From Sphingobacterium lumbrici (GTDB taxonomy: Bacteria; Bacteroidota; Bacteroidia; Sphingobacteriales; Sphingobacteriaceae): DNA of 64,000 nucleotides. The stretch covers positions 310,001 through 374,000 of the forward strand of contig NZ_SRZY01000027.1 of assembly GCF_006476045.1 (NCBI RefSeq). Direction: 5' to 3'. Position numbers and translations under genes: made by a program. Below the pieces are notes generated by a model. The model did not search any database. It worked only from the letters and a program-made list of their open reading frames with translations, and was not told where the DNA came from. The number at the start of each line of letters is the position of its first letter. Within the stretch, counting starts at the first letter, position 1. Below are positions 44,802 to 54,989 of this stretch, in pieces.

Positions 44802-44862
44802 AAATTAGGTTGTATATAACTAATTAGCATATAAACTATAGATTAAATTTCAAATCTTTAAC

Positions 44863-44870
44863 TAAATTTG
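44863..44870 (+). promoter_or_regulatory. Promoter -7 element of the polysaccharide deacetylase gene
   Basis: TAAATTTG ends 24 bp before the ATG at 44895. No clear -33 TTG at the right distance. Confidence 0.4.
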
Positions 44871-44894
44871 CAAATATATTTCTAATATCACAAC

Positions 44895-45503
44895 ATGTAT
44901 TTTGTCAATGCTCCTATTTTTCTAAGATGGTACTACCCTAACGTAACATGGAATAAATCAAGACGCGAGAAAAAATTGTATTTGACATTTGATGACGGCC
45001 CAATCCCGGAAATCACCCCATGGATATTAGACACCTTACATAACTTTAACATTAAGGCTACTTTTTTCTGTGTAGGCGAAAATATTGAAAAGAACCCTGA
45101 AATATTCAATAGAATAATTGAAAGTGGACATCAGGTAGGGAATCACACGTACAACCATTTGAAAGGTTGGGATCATAGTGATAAGGCATATATCGAGAAT
45201 ATAATGAAATGTCAACATTTGACCAAATCTCGTTTATTTCGTCCACCTTATGCTCGCGCAAAAAAAACTCAGATATCCTTACTTCGTGAACAATTTGACC
45301 TGATCTATTGGGATGTACTTAGTGGAGATTTTGATTTGAACCTTTCTCCCCGGAACTGTCTAAAGAACGTATTGAAGTACACAAAAAATGGCTCCATAAT
45401 AGTTTTTCACGACAATATTAAGGCAATTCCACGTGTGCAGTATGCACTCCCTAAAGCAATTGAGCACTTTTTAAAACAGGGGTACGCTTTTCAGACTTTA
45501 TAA
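44895..45503 (+). CDS. Polysaccharide deacetylase (NodB/CE4 family)
   Basis: A 202-residue, nearly minimal NodB domain. Motifs in order: LTFDDGP (catalytic Asp and metal Asp), HQVGNHTYNH (two metal His), RPPYA, and the C-terminal IVFHDN motif with the catalytic His. No signal peptide is visible, which is unusual for a peptidoglycan or chitooligosaccharide deacetylase; the protein may act inside the cell or be anchored by its N-terminal aromatic stretch. The 3' end overlaps the convergent DUF4249 gene by 6 bp. Confidence 0.9.
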   Translation: MYFVNAPIFLRWYYPNVTWNKSRREKKLYLTFDDGPIPEITPWILDTLHNFNIKATFFCVGENIEKNPEIFNRIIESGHQVGNHTYNHLKGWDHSDKAYIENIMKCQHLTKSRLFRPPYARAKKTQISLLREQFDLIYWDVLSGDFDLNLSPRNCLKNVLKYTKNGSIIVFHDNIKAIPRVQYALPKAIEHFLKQGYAFQTL

Positions 45504-46286
45504 CAATTGAATACGCACACCATACTCTTTGGTAGCAGTAGTACTAAAATAACCAAAGGCACCATTTGAAATATTTGATTTCGGATTTGAAGGTGACGCA
45601 TTGCCCGGATTGGCAAATTGAATCTCATTCCAATAATCGTACACTTCCTTGCTTATACATTGTCTTCTTACCACTACCGAATCCCCTATCGCCAGCGAAT
45701 TATCACTATTCGCTATTTGATGTGTAACTAACAAGCCGTCATTAAATTTGTCGCTAAATGCCGAGGAGAATCTAAATGGGCCTCCGTTTACAGAGATAGA
45801 ATACCTATAGTAATTGGGATGATCCATCGGATCGTTAAATTTAAACAACACAAAATAATAAGGTTCATTAAAAATAGTTTCTTGAATCACCCCCAACGAA
45901 TCGATTGCTACTAAATCCTCCAATTTAGACGTAGCTTCAAACAGCTCGTTATCAATATTGACAGATAGATTATAGGTAATATTCTTTCGAAGCGCCAGAT
46001 TTTGAACAGTGTAATACCCTTGTCCCTGATAGGCGAAATTAAAAACACGACCCCTCGAATCTGAAACGGTAACCAGTGCATTTTCAATAGGTTTACTTGG
46101 AATATCAGCATTAAAAGGAACCGTTTGTGTAACTCGAATAACCTGTTCCGAAGATAACGATGTCAAATCAGCATCTATTACATACTTAGGATCGCCCACT
46201 TTTAAGTTCACATCTATGATTTCTTCACAAGCAACCATTATTACAGCAATAAATACGCTTATCAACAAATAAATACATCTTCTCAT
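45498..46286 (-). CDS. DUF4249 lipoprotein, partner of a TonB receptor
   Basis: 262 residues with lipobox VMVAC (MRRCIYLLISVFIAVIMVAC). The mature part begins EEIIDVNLK and continues with an Ig-like beta sandwich (ALVTVSDSRGRVFNFAY), the pattern of DUF4249, typically encoded directly after a TonB-dependent receptor. It may act as a surface lid or adaptor, like SusD. It lies 4 bp after the receptor gene, so the two are surely co-transcribed. Confidence 0.85.
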   Translation of the reverse strand: MRRCIYLLISVFIAVIMVACEEIIDVNLKVGDPKYVIDADLTSLSSEQVIRVTQTVPFNADIPSKPIENALVTVSDSRGRVFNFAYQGQGYYTVQNLALRKNITYNLSVNIDNELFEATSKLEDLVAIDSLGVIQETIFNEPYYFVLFKFNDPMDHPNYYRYSISVNGGPFRFSSAFSDKFNDGLLVTHQIANSDNSLAIGDSVVVRRQCISKEVYDYWNEIQFANPGNASPSNPKSNISNGAFGYFSTTATKEYGVRIQLL

Positions 46287-46290
46287 TTTC

Positions 46291-48609
46291 CTAAAATTTA
46301 AAATTCCATGTTACCGAAGGGATGATACCAAAAAGCGCGATTTTGTAAGCTTCTGTAACATTCGTATTTTGTTTGTTTTCTCTAAAATCTATGATATAGG
46401 CATTTTTTCGATTGTACACATTGTAAAACCCAAAAGACCAACTTGAATGAAAGCGTTTGTTTTCTTTTCGCGGCTCATAGGTGGCAGACAGATCCAATCG
46501 ATGATAATCGGGCATCCGGTAGCCATTACGCTCGGTATAATAAAACAATGTACGTCCGTCCATTTGATATTTCCCGCTGGGAAAAGTGATTGCATTACCG
46601 GTATAGTACACGAATGTAGCCCCAAAAGACCATTTCTTAGAAAGTTCGTACATACTCACTACAGAAATGTCATGTGTACGATCTTGTCGTGCATTATACC
46701 AATCTCCACCATTAATCTGTTCAAATTGTCTTTCGCTTCTTGCCAAAGTATAACTTATCCAACCATGTAGTTTACCTTTTGATTTACGTAAATACCATTC
46801 CAAGCCGTATGACCGACCAATACCGTACAGTAATTCTCCTTCCAAATATTTATTAGCCTGTAAATCTGCCCCATTTCTAAAATCAATCTGATTGCCCATA
46901 TATTTATAATAAGCTTCTACAGAAAACTCATAAGCGTTATTATTGAAATTCCGAAAGTAACCCAATGCGGCCTGGTCAGCATATTGCGGTTTAATGTTGA
47001 TACTGCTAACTACATATTGATCCGTAGGCAAAGAAGACGTTGTATTAGTCAATTGATGTAGGTTCTGTACAATCCTATTATAAGATGCTTTAATACTATG
47101 CTCTTGACTAAGAATAACAGATAACGATAATCGAGGTTCAAGATTAAAATAATGTTTTACTATGCCTCCATCGAATGACTGTTCTCCGATGAGATCACCG
47201 TCATCATCATAATCATAAAATGTGCCCGGCCCCTGTACCATAAAGTCAGTTACACGCAATCCGTATATCATGGAAAGCCAGCTTGATGGTTTCCATTCGT
47301 GAGAAACATAAGTTGCAGCTTCTATTCCACTTCTACTTTCAATATCTATCGAATTGACAGCAGACTCCCCTCCGGCATTCAGACTAGCAGGTGAAATTTT
47401 CTGACGCAATATATTTAAACCAAAACGAAGTATATTTTTATTATCTGCATAATACGATAGATCTTCCTTGAGGTTAAAGTTCTCAATTTTAGAAGCTATG
47501 GTAAAATCACTTTCATCATTCGACACATTTACATTATACGTAAAATCACTGTAGATCAACGAGATATTACTGAATAATTTTTCATTAAAAATATGATTCC
47601 AACGTACTGTAGCAGTGGCATTTCCCCAATCAAAACTAAATAGATCTCCATATCCTAAATCATCTTTTCCAAAATATCCCGAAGCATATAAGGTATTCTT
47701 ATCATTAAATCTGTAGTTTATTTTTGCATTTAAATCATAAAAGTAGAGCTTACTTTGATTTACCGTTTCATCGTTAGAAAGTTTCAAAAAAAGATCAGCA
47801 TAGGTACGTCTTCCGCTAACCATGAACGAGCCTTTGTCTTTCACAATAGGACCTTCCAGTTTCAACCGGGATGCGATGAGTCCCAATCCTCCTTCTGCAG
47901 CAATTTTTTTATTGTTACCATCGACCATATTTATATCCATTACAGATGATATACGTCCGCCGTACTGTGCCGGAATTCCCCCTTTATATAATTCTACATC
48001 TTTGATAGCATCCGAATTAAAGGTCGAAAAGAAACCCAATAGATGTGCAGCATTATACACAGTGGCCTCATCCAATAAGATTAAATTTTGATCGGCTCCT
48101 CCCCCTCTCACATAAAAATTAGAGGAACCTTCCCCTCCTTTTCCAATCCCCGGAAGCAACTGAATGGTTTTTAAAATATCCCGTTCACCAAATACGACGG
48201 GAATATTTTTCACTTCTTCCATCGAAAAATTAAAAGCTCCCATCTGCGCATTTGTGACGTTATCATTTTGCCTTTTCGCAGACACGACAACCTCTTCCAG
48301 CTGATTATCCAACACAATGAGCTCAAAATTATAACGTTTATTCTCCGATACACGAATGGTTTGCTCCAGCAATTGATATCCCATAAAAGAAACTATTAAT
48401 TCGGTATTAGGCCCTGAAATCTGCAGGGCATAATAACCATAGCTATTCGTACTGGTAGCATTTTGTGTTCCCTTTATTTGAACAACAGCACCTATTAATG
48501 CCTCACCTGAAGCAGCATTCCTAACATAACCACTGATGGTAGTTTTGTCTTGTGCGATTAATGAAACTGAAAAAAATAAACTAATAAGTATTACAAGAAA
48601 GTAAGGCAT
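46291..48609 (-). CDS. TonB-dependent receptor with carboxypeptidase-like N-domain
   Basis: About 772 residues from the ATG at 48609 (a longer frame opens at TTG 48627). Signal peptide to AQDK, then CarboxypepD_reg-like domain (about 25-105, TISGYVRNAASGEALIGAVV), plug (about 115-230, FGERDILKTIQLLPGIGKGG and FYVRGGGADQNLILLDEATV), then a 22-stranded barrel ending IPSVTWNFKF. It lacks an STN domain, so transport without ECF signalling. Substrate unknown. Operon with DUF4249. Confidence 0.92.
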   Translation of the reverse strand: MPYFLVILISLFFSVSLIAQDKTTISGYVRNAASGEALIGAVVQIKGTQNATSTNSYGYYALQISGPNTELIVSFMGYQLLEQTIRVSENKRYNFELIVLDNQLEEVVVSAKRQNDNVTNAQMGAFNFSMEEVKNIPVVFGERDILKTIQLLPGIGKGGEGSSNFYVRGGGADQNLILLDEATVYNAAHLLGFFSTFNSDAIKDVELYKGGIPAQYGGRISSVMDINMVDGNNKKIAAEGGLGLIASRLKLEGPIVKDKGSFMVSGRRTYADLFLKLSNDETVNQSKLYFYDLNAKINYRFNDKNTLYASGYFGKDDLGYGDLFSFDWGNATATVRWNHIFNEKLFSNISLIYSDFTYNVNVSNDESDFTIASKIENFNLKEDLSYYADNKNILRFGLNILRQKISPASLNAGGESAVNSIDIESRSGIEAATYVSHEWKPSSWLSMIYGLRVTDFMVQGPGTFYDYDDDGDLIGEQSFDGGIVKHYFNLEPRLSLSVILSQEHSIKASYNRIVQNLHQLTNTTSSLPTDQYVVSSINIKPQYADQAALGYFRNFNNNAYEFSVEAYYKYMGNQIDFRNGADLQANKYLEGELLYGIGRSYGLEWYLRKSKGKLHGWISYTLARSERQFEQINGGDWYNARQDRTHDISVVSMYELSKKWSFGATFVYYTGNAITFPSGKYQMDGRTLFYYTERNGYRMPDYHRLDLSATYEPRKENKRFHSSWSFGFYNVYNRKNAYIIDFRENKQNTNVTEAYKIALFGIIPSVTWNFKF

Positions 48610-48693
48610 GAATATTAAAATTATCAACTATTTTTTTTTTAAAAAAAAGGTGACAAAGCAATCGTGATTTTACAAATCATAATGGTTTCATTT

Positions 48694-49572
48694 TCATCTT
48701 TTTTCGTACCTATAAAGGTAAGAATCCAATCCTAAAGGACGTTCACTTATTGTATAAAAATCAACATTATTCGGGTCAAAAGCAATCGCCTCACCTTGAG
48801 GTTCTACTTGATAAGGAATCACGACAGGATAAACTTGCAATGTTTCCATCATGCTATCCGTTGATTTCCTATTCCATTGATAAATGTGTGTTAACGTCTT
48901 GATTAATATTTGGCGACCATCGCGAGATACATCAGCAGCAGTAACAAATGTAAATGGTAGCGTTAACTTCGGGTACAGTGTTAAAACATGATCTGCTAAC
49001 GGAGGAATTTTAAAATCAAATACACTCGCCCTTAGATCGCGCTTAGAAATTATATAAACCTGATTATCAACCGGGTCAACAAATACAGCTTCAGCATCTC
49101 TTTTTTTATCAGCGTACCTAACTTTTATCTCCCTAATAGAAGATTTCGCAACCATAACAACGGTCTGATCTGTTGAAAAATTTGGCTCCTCGAATAAATA
49201 AAACGACAGGATCTCTCTATCTCTTTTATTATTACCAATATCGGCCAGCAATATATAAGGCTTATCGTCAATTTTCAACCATGCGATATCTTCAATGTCT
49301 ACAGCTTTAAGATTTTCAAGGTTAAATTGACACGTTACATTGCACAATGTATCTATTAAATAAATAGTAGCATCATCTCCACTATCGTTATGTATCCAAA
49401 AATGATGAGGATAGTTAGTAGAAGGGATAATCCCCGAAATCTCCCCCAATTTAGAATGCGAAATTTTCCCCAGCGCTTTTCTCTCATAGATAGAATGCTG
49501 TGCTATAGCATAATAATGTATAACAAAGCAGAGCAAAGACAAGAAAAGTTTTGTGTTAAATGTTATCATCAT
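48694..49572 (-). CDS. Exported beta-propeller-like protein of unknown function
   Basis: 292 residues. Signal peptide (LFLSLLCFVIHYYAIAQ). The body has repeated blade-like segments: LGEISGIIPSTNYPHHFWIH, ADIGNNKRDREILSFYLFEE, DAEAVFVDPVDNQVYIISKR, ADVSRDGRQILIKTLTHIYQ and GEAIAFDPNNVDFYTISER. This looks like a six-bladed propeller of the SdiA-regulated/phytase-like type. No catalytic motif identified. Lies 5 bp after the lipoprotein gene upstream, so in the same transcript. Confidence 0.65.
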   Translation of the reverse strand: MMITFNTKLFLSLLCFVIHYYAIAQHSIYERKALGKISHSKLGEISGIIPSTNYPHHFWIHNDSGDDATIYLIDTLCNVTCQFNLENLKAVDIEDIAWLKIDDKPYILLADIGNNKRDREILSFYLFEEPNFSTDQTVVMVAKSSIREIKVRYADKKRDAEAVFVDPVDNQVYIISKRDLRASVFDFKIPPLADHVLTLYPKLTLPFTFVTAADVSRDGRQILIKTLTHIYQWNRKSTDSMMETLQVYPVVIPYQVEPQGEAIAFDPNNVDFYTISERPLGLDSYLYRYEKR

Positions 49573-49577
49573 CTAAC

Positions 49578-50201
49578 TTATTGTCCTTCAAATGCCGAAA
49601 TAATATGTGCTCTAAATGTAGAATCTTTTTCCGACATCTCGAATGACTTGCGGTAGGTATCCACTACAGCAAATAACTCTGCTTCCGTACCAATTGAATT
49701 ATCTAAAAACAGTTTAAAACTATATGTACTTTGCTTTGCTAAATTCACAGTCACCTTATTGGACGAAAAGACCAGCGGATCAATAGTTTGACTAGTCATT
49801 TTTCCCGTAGAAGGCAACTTGAAAATGGCACCTAACGCTTTAACCAGATTATCAGAGTGAGCTCCTATTGACGATAATTTAATAGCCCCTCTTACAAATC
49901 CTTTACTTCCATCAATTTTACCATCAGAAGTTACACCGGCTTCGATATCCTTCAAAATTTCAACCTGTAAACCTACTGTATCATCTTCAAAAACTGATTT
50001 TGCATTATATACCACAGAAGAATCTGTTTGCTGCTCGTCCACCAATCTTAAAAAAAATTGCTGTTTGGCTGCGTCAGCATTAATTGTAAACACTTCCAAT
50101 CTGCGTTCAGACTTCTTTTGTTTGTCAGGAGATGAATTATTACAGCTTGTCAGCATTAGTGCCACTACACCTAACCCGACAATAGAGCATATACCTTTCA
50201 T
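49578..50201 (-). CDS. Putative lipoprotein of unknown function
   Basis: 207 residues. The signal sequence (MKGICSIVGLGVVALMLTSC) ends in a clear LTSC lipobox; the mature protein begins with a charged linker NNSSPDKQKKSER. The remainder, with HSDNLVKALGAIFKLPS and NKVTVNLAKQSTYSFKLFLD, is mixed and not recognised. It is immediately downstream (45 bp) of the large FAD/Fe-S dehydrogenase gene and upstream of the propeller gene. Confidence 0.6.
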   Translation of the reverse strand: MKGICSIVGLGVVALMLTSCNNSSPDKQKKSERRLEVFTINADAAKQQFFLRLVDEQQTDSSVVYNAKSVFEDDTVGLQVEILKDIEAGVTSDGKIDGSKGFVRGAIKLSSIGAHSDNLVKALGAIFKLPSTGKMTSQTIDPLVFSSNKVTVNLAKQSTYSFKLFLDNSIGTEAELFAVVDTYRKSFEMSEKDSTFRAHIISAFEGQ

Positions 50202-50246
50202 AATTATTTCATTTTATTGTGAAACAGTTAAATGTAAAGATTGTTT

Positions 50247-53168
50247 TTATTTTAACAAAGCATTATATAATATTTCGACCGGATGGTAAGACTGTTTACT
50301 CACCCCATCTTTGATCTGATGTCGACAAGATGTCCCTGCGGCAGCTATTAATACCTCTTCGCCTGATTCCCGCACCGCGGGCAATAATACCAGTTCGGCT
50401 ACTTTCATCGATACATCGTAATGTTCCTTTTCATAACCGAATGACCCGGCCATTCCACAACAACCCGAAGGAATAACTTCTACCTTATAGTTGATCGGCA
50501 ACGAAAGAAGCTTTTCCGTATAGCCTACCAAGTGAAAAGCCTTCTGATAACAATGTCCATGAAGTTTTATCGCACGAGACTCCGAAGTAAACTGTTCGGG
50601 ATGGATATATCCCTTTTGCATTTCAGACACCAAAAATTCATCAATCATCATTGCGTTTTTAGCAAGCAATTCTGCTGCATGACGTTGATCTGGGTCTACC
50701 AATGTTAAATATTCGTCACGGAAAGTTAGTATTGCTGACGGTTCGATACCCAAGAGGGGGATATCGTCGGTAACAAGATCTTTCAATAATTCCACGTTCT
50801 TTTCAGCCAATTTTTTTGCTTCTTTAACAAATCCTTTAGAAAGAAAAGTTCTTCCACTTTCTTTATGTGGCGGAATCAACACCTGATACCCCAAAGCTGT
50901 CAACAGTTTATAAGCGATTTTGCCTATTTCCGTATCGTTGTAATCCGTAAATTCATCACAGAACAAATATACCTGACGTGGTTTCAGCATCGATGTCTGT
51001 TTTTTCACCCAATCCTTCAATGTCGTAAAATGAACTTTAGGTAATGATCGCTGTGGCGCAAATCCGACGATTCGCTTAATAACACCTGAAAAAAAGTGGC
51101 TTTGTGAAAAAAAATTATATAGTGGTGCTACATATGATCCAAGCTGCTGACTCTTTGTAAAGTTAGCAATCAACTTGGATCGAAATGGCGCACCATTCGC
51201 ATCATAATAATGCTGAAGAAACTCAGCCTTCATTTTTGCTACATCCACGCTCGAAGGACACTCCGTCTTACAGCCTTTGCAACTCAGACATAAATCCATT
51301 ACCTCCTTTATTTCTTCATGATCGAATCGATTCGCCTTTGTTGAATTGGTTAAAAACTGACGCAGCATATTTGCCCTGGCCCGCGTCGTATCTTTTTCAT
51401 CGCGTGTAGCCATAAAAGACGGGCACATGGTTCCCCCTGAAATTTCCGATTTACGACAATCTCCTGAACCCGAACATTTTTCTGCTAGACGCAAAATGCT
51501 TTCGTCTTTCGTAAAGTCAAAATATGTTTTTATAGCACTATTGTCCGTGACAGTATCGTAACGCAACGACGTGTCCATGGGAGGCGTATTCACAATTTTA
51601 TTGGCGTTGAAAACGCCTTTCGGATCAAAAATACTTTTTACATCTTTCAGTAAATCATATACTTTATCTCCTAGCACCTTACTGATAAATTCACCCCTAA
51701 GACGGCCATCTCCATGTTCACCACTTAACGATCCGTTGTATTTTAGCACCAAATCTGTTGTCTGTTCTAAAATAGAGCGAAACTTCCGCTTTCCTTCAGA
51801 TGTCTTTAAATTGATAAAAGGTTCAATATGCAATTCCCCTGCTCCCGCATGCGCATAATAAGACGCATGCACGCCTTCCCTTTCCAAAAGAAGCTGCACA
51901 TCGGCCACGTAATCAGGCAGATCTTCCGGTGACACCGCGCAATCTTCTATTAAGTTGACGGGTTGGTTATCACCGGGAAGATTACGGATTAACCCTAATC
52001 CGGCTTTTCTTACGTCCCACACCAAATTTGTATCACGTGCCCCCGTAACCCAAGGATAAGCATAGCCTAATCCTCGCTTCATCAGATCATCCTTAAGCGA
52101 CATTGCCTTCTGCTCGATTTCATCTAAAGTATCTCCTCTAAATTCGACAATTAACAGCGCCTGCGGATCCCCTTTTATAAAAAAACGATTATATTGATAA
52201 GTCGGGTGTCCTACCGTAAAATCCAATATATACTTATCCACCAATTCAGAAGCTTCAGGCCGGTGCTGTAATGCGATTACATTCCCGTGCATACACTCCA
52301 CCATGTCAGCAAAATGTACGCAAAGAAGCCCTATTTGGGTTGGTGGCAGCAGTCTAAGACTTAATTTCGCCTCGGTAACAATGCCGATAGTTCCTTCGGA
52401 TCCCGCCAATATATGGCACAGATTAAAGGGTTTAGATGTATCAACCAGAAAATCCAAAGCATACCCGGTATTACGACGTGTTAATGTTTTTTTTGGATAG
52501 CCTGAATTGATTATTTCTATATTTTCTTTAGCTGTTAATAGTTCATTCAAATTACGATAAATATCTCCCTCTCTTGATTTTAATGTTAATTTATTAAAGT
52601 AATTCATTTCATCAAGCTCTTCAAATACAACTTCAGAGCCATCATTAAGAAGCACATTGGCCGATACAAGATTTTGACGCGTATCCCCCCAGACGATGGA
52701 ATGTAAACCAGATGAATTGTTTCCTATCATGCCTCCTATCATTGCTCTACTAGCTGTCGAAGTTTCAGGACCAAACATCAATCCGTGAACTTTCAAAAAG
52801 GCATTCAAATCATCCCTTATCACACCCGGTTCGACCCGTACCCATTTTTCTTCCACATTGACCTCCAATATTCTATTAAAACACTTAGAAACGTCCACGA
52901 TGATACCCGAACCAACTACCTGCCCAGCCAGGGAGGTTCCGGCGGTCCGTGGAATTAACGTGAGGTGATGTATTTCGGCAAATGCAATTAACCTCTGTAA
53001 ATCCGTTTTATGATGCGGAATAGAAACCGCCAAAGGTAATTCCTGATATACGGAAGCATCTGTTGCGTATGCCAAGCGTATCATTTGATGTTTAGGATCG
53101 GTGGAATCAAAAAACAAATCACCCGACAAGGTTTTAGCTAAGTTTTCTAAAGATAGTTGTATTGACAC
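50247..53168 (-). CDS. FAD-binding and Fe-S-binding dehydrogenase (D-lactate/D-2-hydroxyacid type)
   Basis: 973 residues fusing two modules. The FAD_binding_4 (PCMH) domain is at about 40-270 (PRTAGTSLAGQVVGSGIIVD, MIGGMIGNNSSG), with the FAD-oxidase C domain to about 540 (ASYYAHAGAGELHIEP, SGEHGDGRL). The C-terminal part has ferredoxin-like clusters (CSGSGDCRK, then CLSCKGCKTEC) and two CCG-type heterodisulfide motifs (LHGHCYQKAF and PSGCCGMAGSFG). It likely oxidises D-lactate or D-2-hydroxyglutarate, passing electrons to quinone. Soluble or peripheral; no signal peptide. Confidence 0.88.
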   Translation of the reverse strand: MSIQLSLENLAKTLSGDLFFDSTDPKHQMIRLAYATDASVYQELPLAVSIPHHKTDLQRLIAFAEIHHLTLIPRTAGTSLAGQVVGSGIIVDVSKCFNRILEVNVEEKWVRVEPGVIRDDLNAFLKVHGLMFGPETSTASRAMIGGMIGNNSSGLHSIVWGDTRQNLVSANVLLNDGSEVVFEELDEMNYFNKLTLKSREGDIYRNLNELLTAKENIEIINSGYPKKTLTRRNTGYALDFLVDTSKPFNLCHILAGSEGTIGIVTEAKLSLRLLPPTQIGLLCVHFADMVECMHGNVIALQHRPEASELVDKYILDFTVGHPTYQYNRFFIKGDPQALLIVEFRGDTLDEIEQKAMSLKDDLMKRGLGYAYPWVTGARDTNLVWDVRKAGLGLIRNLPGDNQPVNLIEDCAVSPEDLPDYVADVQLLLEREGVHASYYAHAGAGELHIEPFINLKTSEGKRKFRSILEQTTDLVLKYNGSLSGEHGDGRLRGEFISKVLGDKVYDLLKDVKSIFDPKGVFNANKIVNTPPMDTSLRYDTVTDNSAIKTYFDFTKDESILRLAEKCSGSGDCRKSEISGGTMCPSFMATRDEKDTTRARANMLRQFLTNSTKANRFDHEEIKEVMDLCLSCKGCKTECPSSVDVAKMKAEFLQHYYDANGAPFRSKLIANFTKSQQLGSYVAPLYNFFSQSHFFSGVIKRIVGFAPQRSLPKVHFTTLKDWVKKQTSMLKPRQVYLFCDEFTDYNDTEIGKIAYKLLTALGYQVLIPPHKESGRTFLSKGFVKEAKKLAEKNVELLKDLVTDDIPLLGIEPSAILTFRDEYLTLVDPDQRHAAELLAKNAMMIDEFLVSEMQKGYIHPEQFTSESRAIKLHGHCYQKAFHLVGYTEKLLSLPINYKVEVIPSGCCGMAGSFGYEKEHYDVSMKVAELVLLPAVRESGEEVLIAAAGTSCRHQIKDGVSKQSYHPVEILYNALLK

Positions 53169-53389
53169 GTCTTATGGTTTTAATAAACAAATCTAATTAA
53201 AGTAAGTTATTTTATGTGTATATTCGTGATAATTAAACACCAAATTAAGTCGGATTTAAAGTTAATATTGCAATAAAACGCATCCTTTCCTGCAATTTGC
53301 TCATACAAGCACGCACTATTTTATTACAACAACAACTTCCCTTAAGCAGTTAACCTAAAGAATAACATTTATTACCAATAAAAAACAAT

Positions 53390-53419
53390 TGAATATTATT
53401 CTAATAATTACTAGTTTTG
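53390..53419 (+). promoter_or_regulatory. Promoter of the Lrp-family gene
   Basis: TTG (53390-53392), a 19-bp spacer and TAGTTTTG (53412-53419), good consensus. It ends only 7 bp before the ATG. The rest of the 258-bp gap (53169-53389) shows no gene. Confidence 0.7.
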
Positions 53420-53426
53420 CAGAATT

Positions 53427-53906
53427 ATGGCGAAATTAGAGTACAATCTGGATCACATCGACTTTCAAATTTTACGCATTATGCAAAATAATGCACGTAC
53501 AAATAATGCAGATATTGCAAGAGAATTAGGTATGGCTCCGTCTGCTATCCTAGAACGTGTAAAAAAACTGGAGCAAAAAGAAATTATCCTTCAGTATAAT
53601 GCTAAAATAAACCCCCTTGCGCTTGATCAAAATTTGCTTTCCTTTATTTTTATCAAGACATCCGATATCATTGGAGAACAAGGTGTAGCCTACCTGTTAG
53701 CAGAGATCCCCGAAGTACAAGAAGTACATGATATCGCTGGAGATGACGGATATTTAATAAAAGTCCGAACAAATGACTCTTCAGGTTTAGTAGATCTTAT
53801 GCGCAATACGCTAGGAAAGATTGAAGGTATATTATCTACACGTACAACCATCGTATTAGAAACAATCAAAGAAGAACAAAAATTAGTCATTCCAACTAAA
53901 GAATAA
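53427..53906 (+). CDS. Lrp/AsnC-family transcriptional regulator
   Basis: 159 residues. The N-terminal helix-turn-helix (about 10-60, RIMQNNARTNNADIARELGM, then PSAILERVKKLEQKEII) is followed by the RAM/AsnC ligand-binding domain (about 70-150, VQEVHDIAGDDGYLIKVRTN). It usually senses an amino acid. The DMT exporter begins 1 bp after its stop, so regulator and exporter form an operon and the exporter is the likely target. Confidence 0.92.
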   Translation: MAKLEYNLDHIDFQILRIMQNNARTNNADIARELGMAPSAILERVKKLEQKEIILQYNAKINPLALDQNLLSFIFIKTSDIIGEQGVAYLLAEIPEVQEVHDIAGDDGYLIKVRTNDSSGLVDLMRNTLGKIEGILSTRTTIVLETIKEEQKLVIPTKE

Positions 53907-53907
53907 A

Positions 53908-54987
53908 ATGGAGGAAAAAAATCCATCTACCGGCAATATTGTTTTTGCCTATCTAGTCGTTTATATTGTTTGGGGATCTACGTTCTTTTTTATAGAAAAG
54001 GCACTCCATTCTTTCCCTACTTTCGTATTAGGCTCTATACGTTTTATTATAGCCGGCGCATTGTTAATGGGTTATTGCGGACTGAAAGGATATAGGATCA
54101 TCAATCGGGCAGATATAAAACAAGCTGTGTTGGTGGGCTTTCTATTATTATTCGTAGACATGGCAGCTATCATTTGGTCCGAACAGTACATTTCCTCCGG
54201 TATTGTCGCCATACTCTCGGCCGCTACCGCAATTTGGTTTATCATATTTGACAAACCAAAATGGAAAGAAAATTTTTCCAGCCTACCTATTATGTTAGGT
54301 CTATTATTCGGTTTTGGAGGTGTCATAATGCTATTTGCAGAACAGATATTCACCCAAGGTGATGATACAGAGAAATCTCAAAATTTGATCGCTATGACCG
54401 TTCTTACCTTTGGCACAATGGCTTGGACAATCGGATCATTATTCTCGAAATACAATCAAAATAGCAAATCTGCTACTAAAAAGAAACAACCCTCGCTCAA
54501 TGTGATGGTAAAGACGGCATGGCAGATGGTGACAGCGGGTGTTGCGTTTACATTAGTTGCGCTTATTGGCGGCCAATACAGCTCATTTAATGCCAGCGAA
54601 GTTCCATTGGAAAGTTGGGGATATATCGCATATCTTGTGTTGATGGGATCTATATTAGCGTTCAGCTCATATATATGGCTCTTGCAAGTAAGACCGGCTA
54701 CCGAAGTGAGTACATACGCTTATGTAAACCCCATTGTAGCCCTGATATTGGTTCACTTCTTCACAAATCATAATGTAACAGCATTACAGATTGCAGGATT
54801 GGTAATCGTATTATTTTCGGTGCTGTTAATGAATTGGAATCTGTATAAAAACAATAGGGCATTCAGAGTAATCAAACACCGCAAGAAACTTAAACGCCTT
54901 AAATATATGGCCCCTAAGAGTAGTATACCACGAATTATAGAATTAGCGGATTTCAATGAAAAGGAAAAGGAAAAGAATAAAAACTAA
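53908..54987 (+). CDS. EamA/DMT-superfamily exporter
   Basis: 359 residues with ten membrane helices in two EamA repeats (about 10-145 and 170-310; VYIVWGSTFFFIEKALHSFP in the first, LVLMGSILAFSSYIWLLQVR in the second). A charged C-terminal tail of about 45 residues, rich in Lys and Arg, extends into the cytoplasm and is longer than usual. Coupled to an Lrp regulator, it probably exports an amino acid or metabolite; the substrate is not evident. It ends 2 bp before the convergent next gene. Confidence 0.9.
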   Translation: MEEKNPSTGNIVFAYLVVYIVWGSTFFFIEKALHSFPTFVLGSIRFIIAGALLMGYCGLKGYRIINRADIKQAVLVGFLLLFVDMAAIIWSEQYISSGIVAILSAATAIWFIIFDKPKWKENFSSLPIMLGLLFGFGGVIMLFAEQIFTQGDDTEKSQNLIAMTVLTFGTMAWTIGSLFSKYNQNSKSATKKKQPSLNVMVKTAWQMVTAGVAFTLVALIGGQYSSFNASEVPLESWGYIAYLVLMGSILAFSSYIWLLQVRPATEVSTYAYVNPIVALILVHFFTNHNVTALQIAGLVIVLFSVLLMNWNLYKNNRAFRVIKHRKKLKRLKYMAPKSSIPRIIELADFNEKEKEKNKN

Positions 54988-54989
54988 AT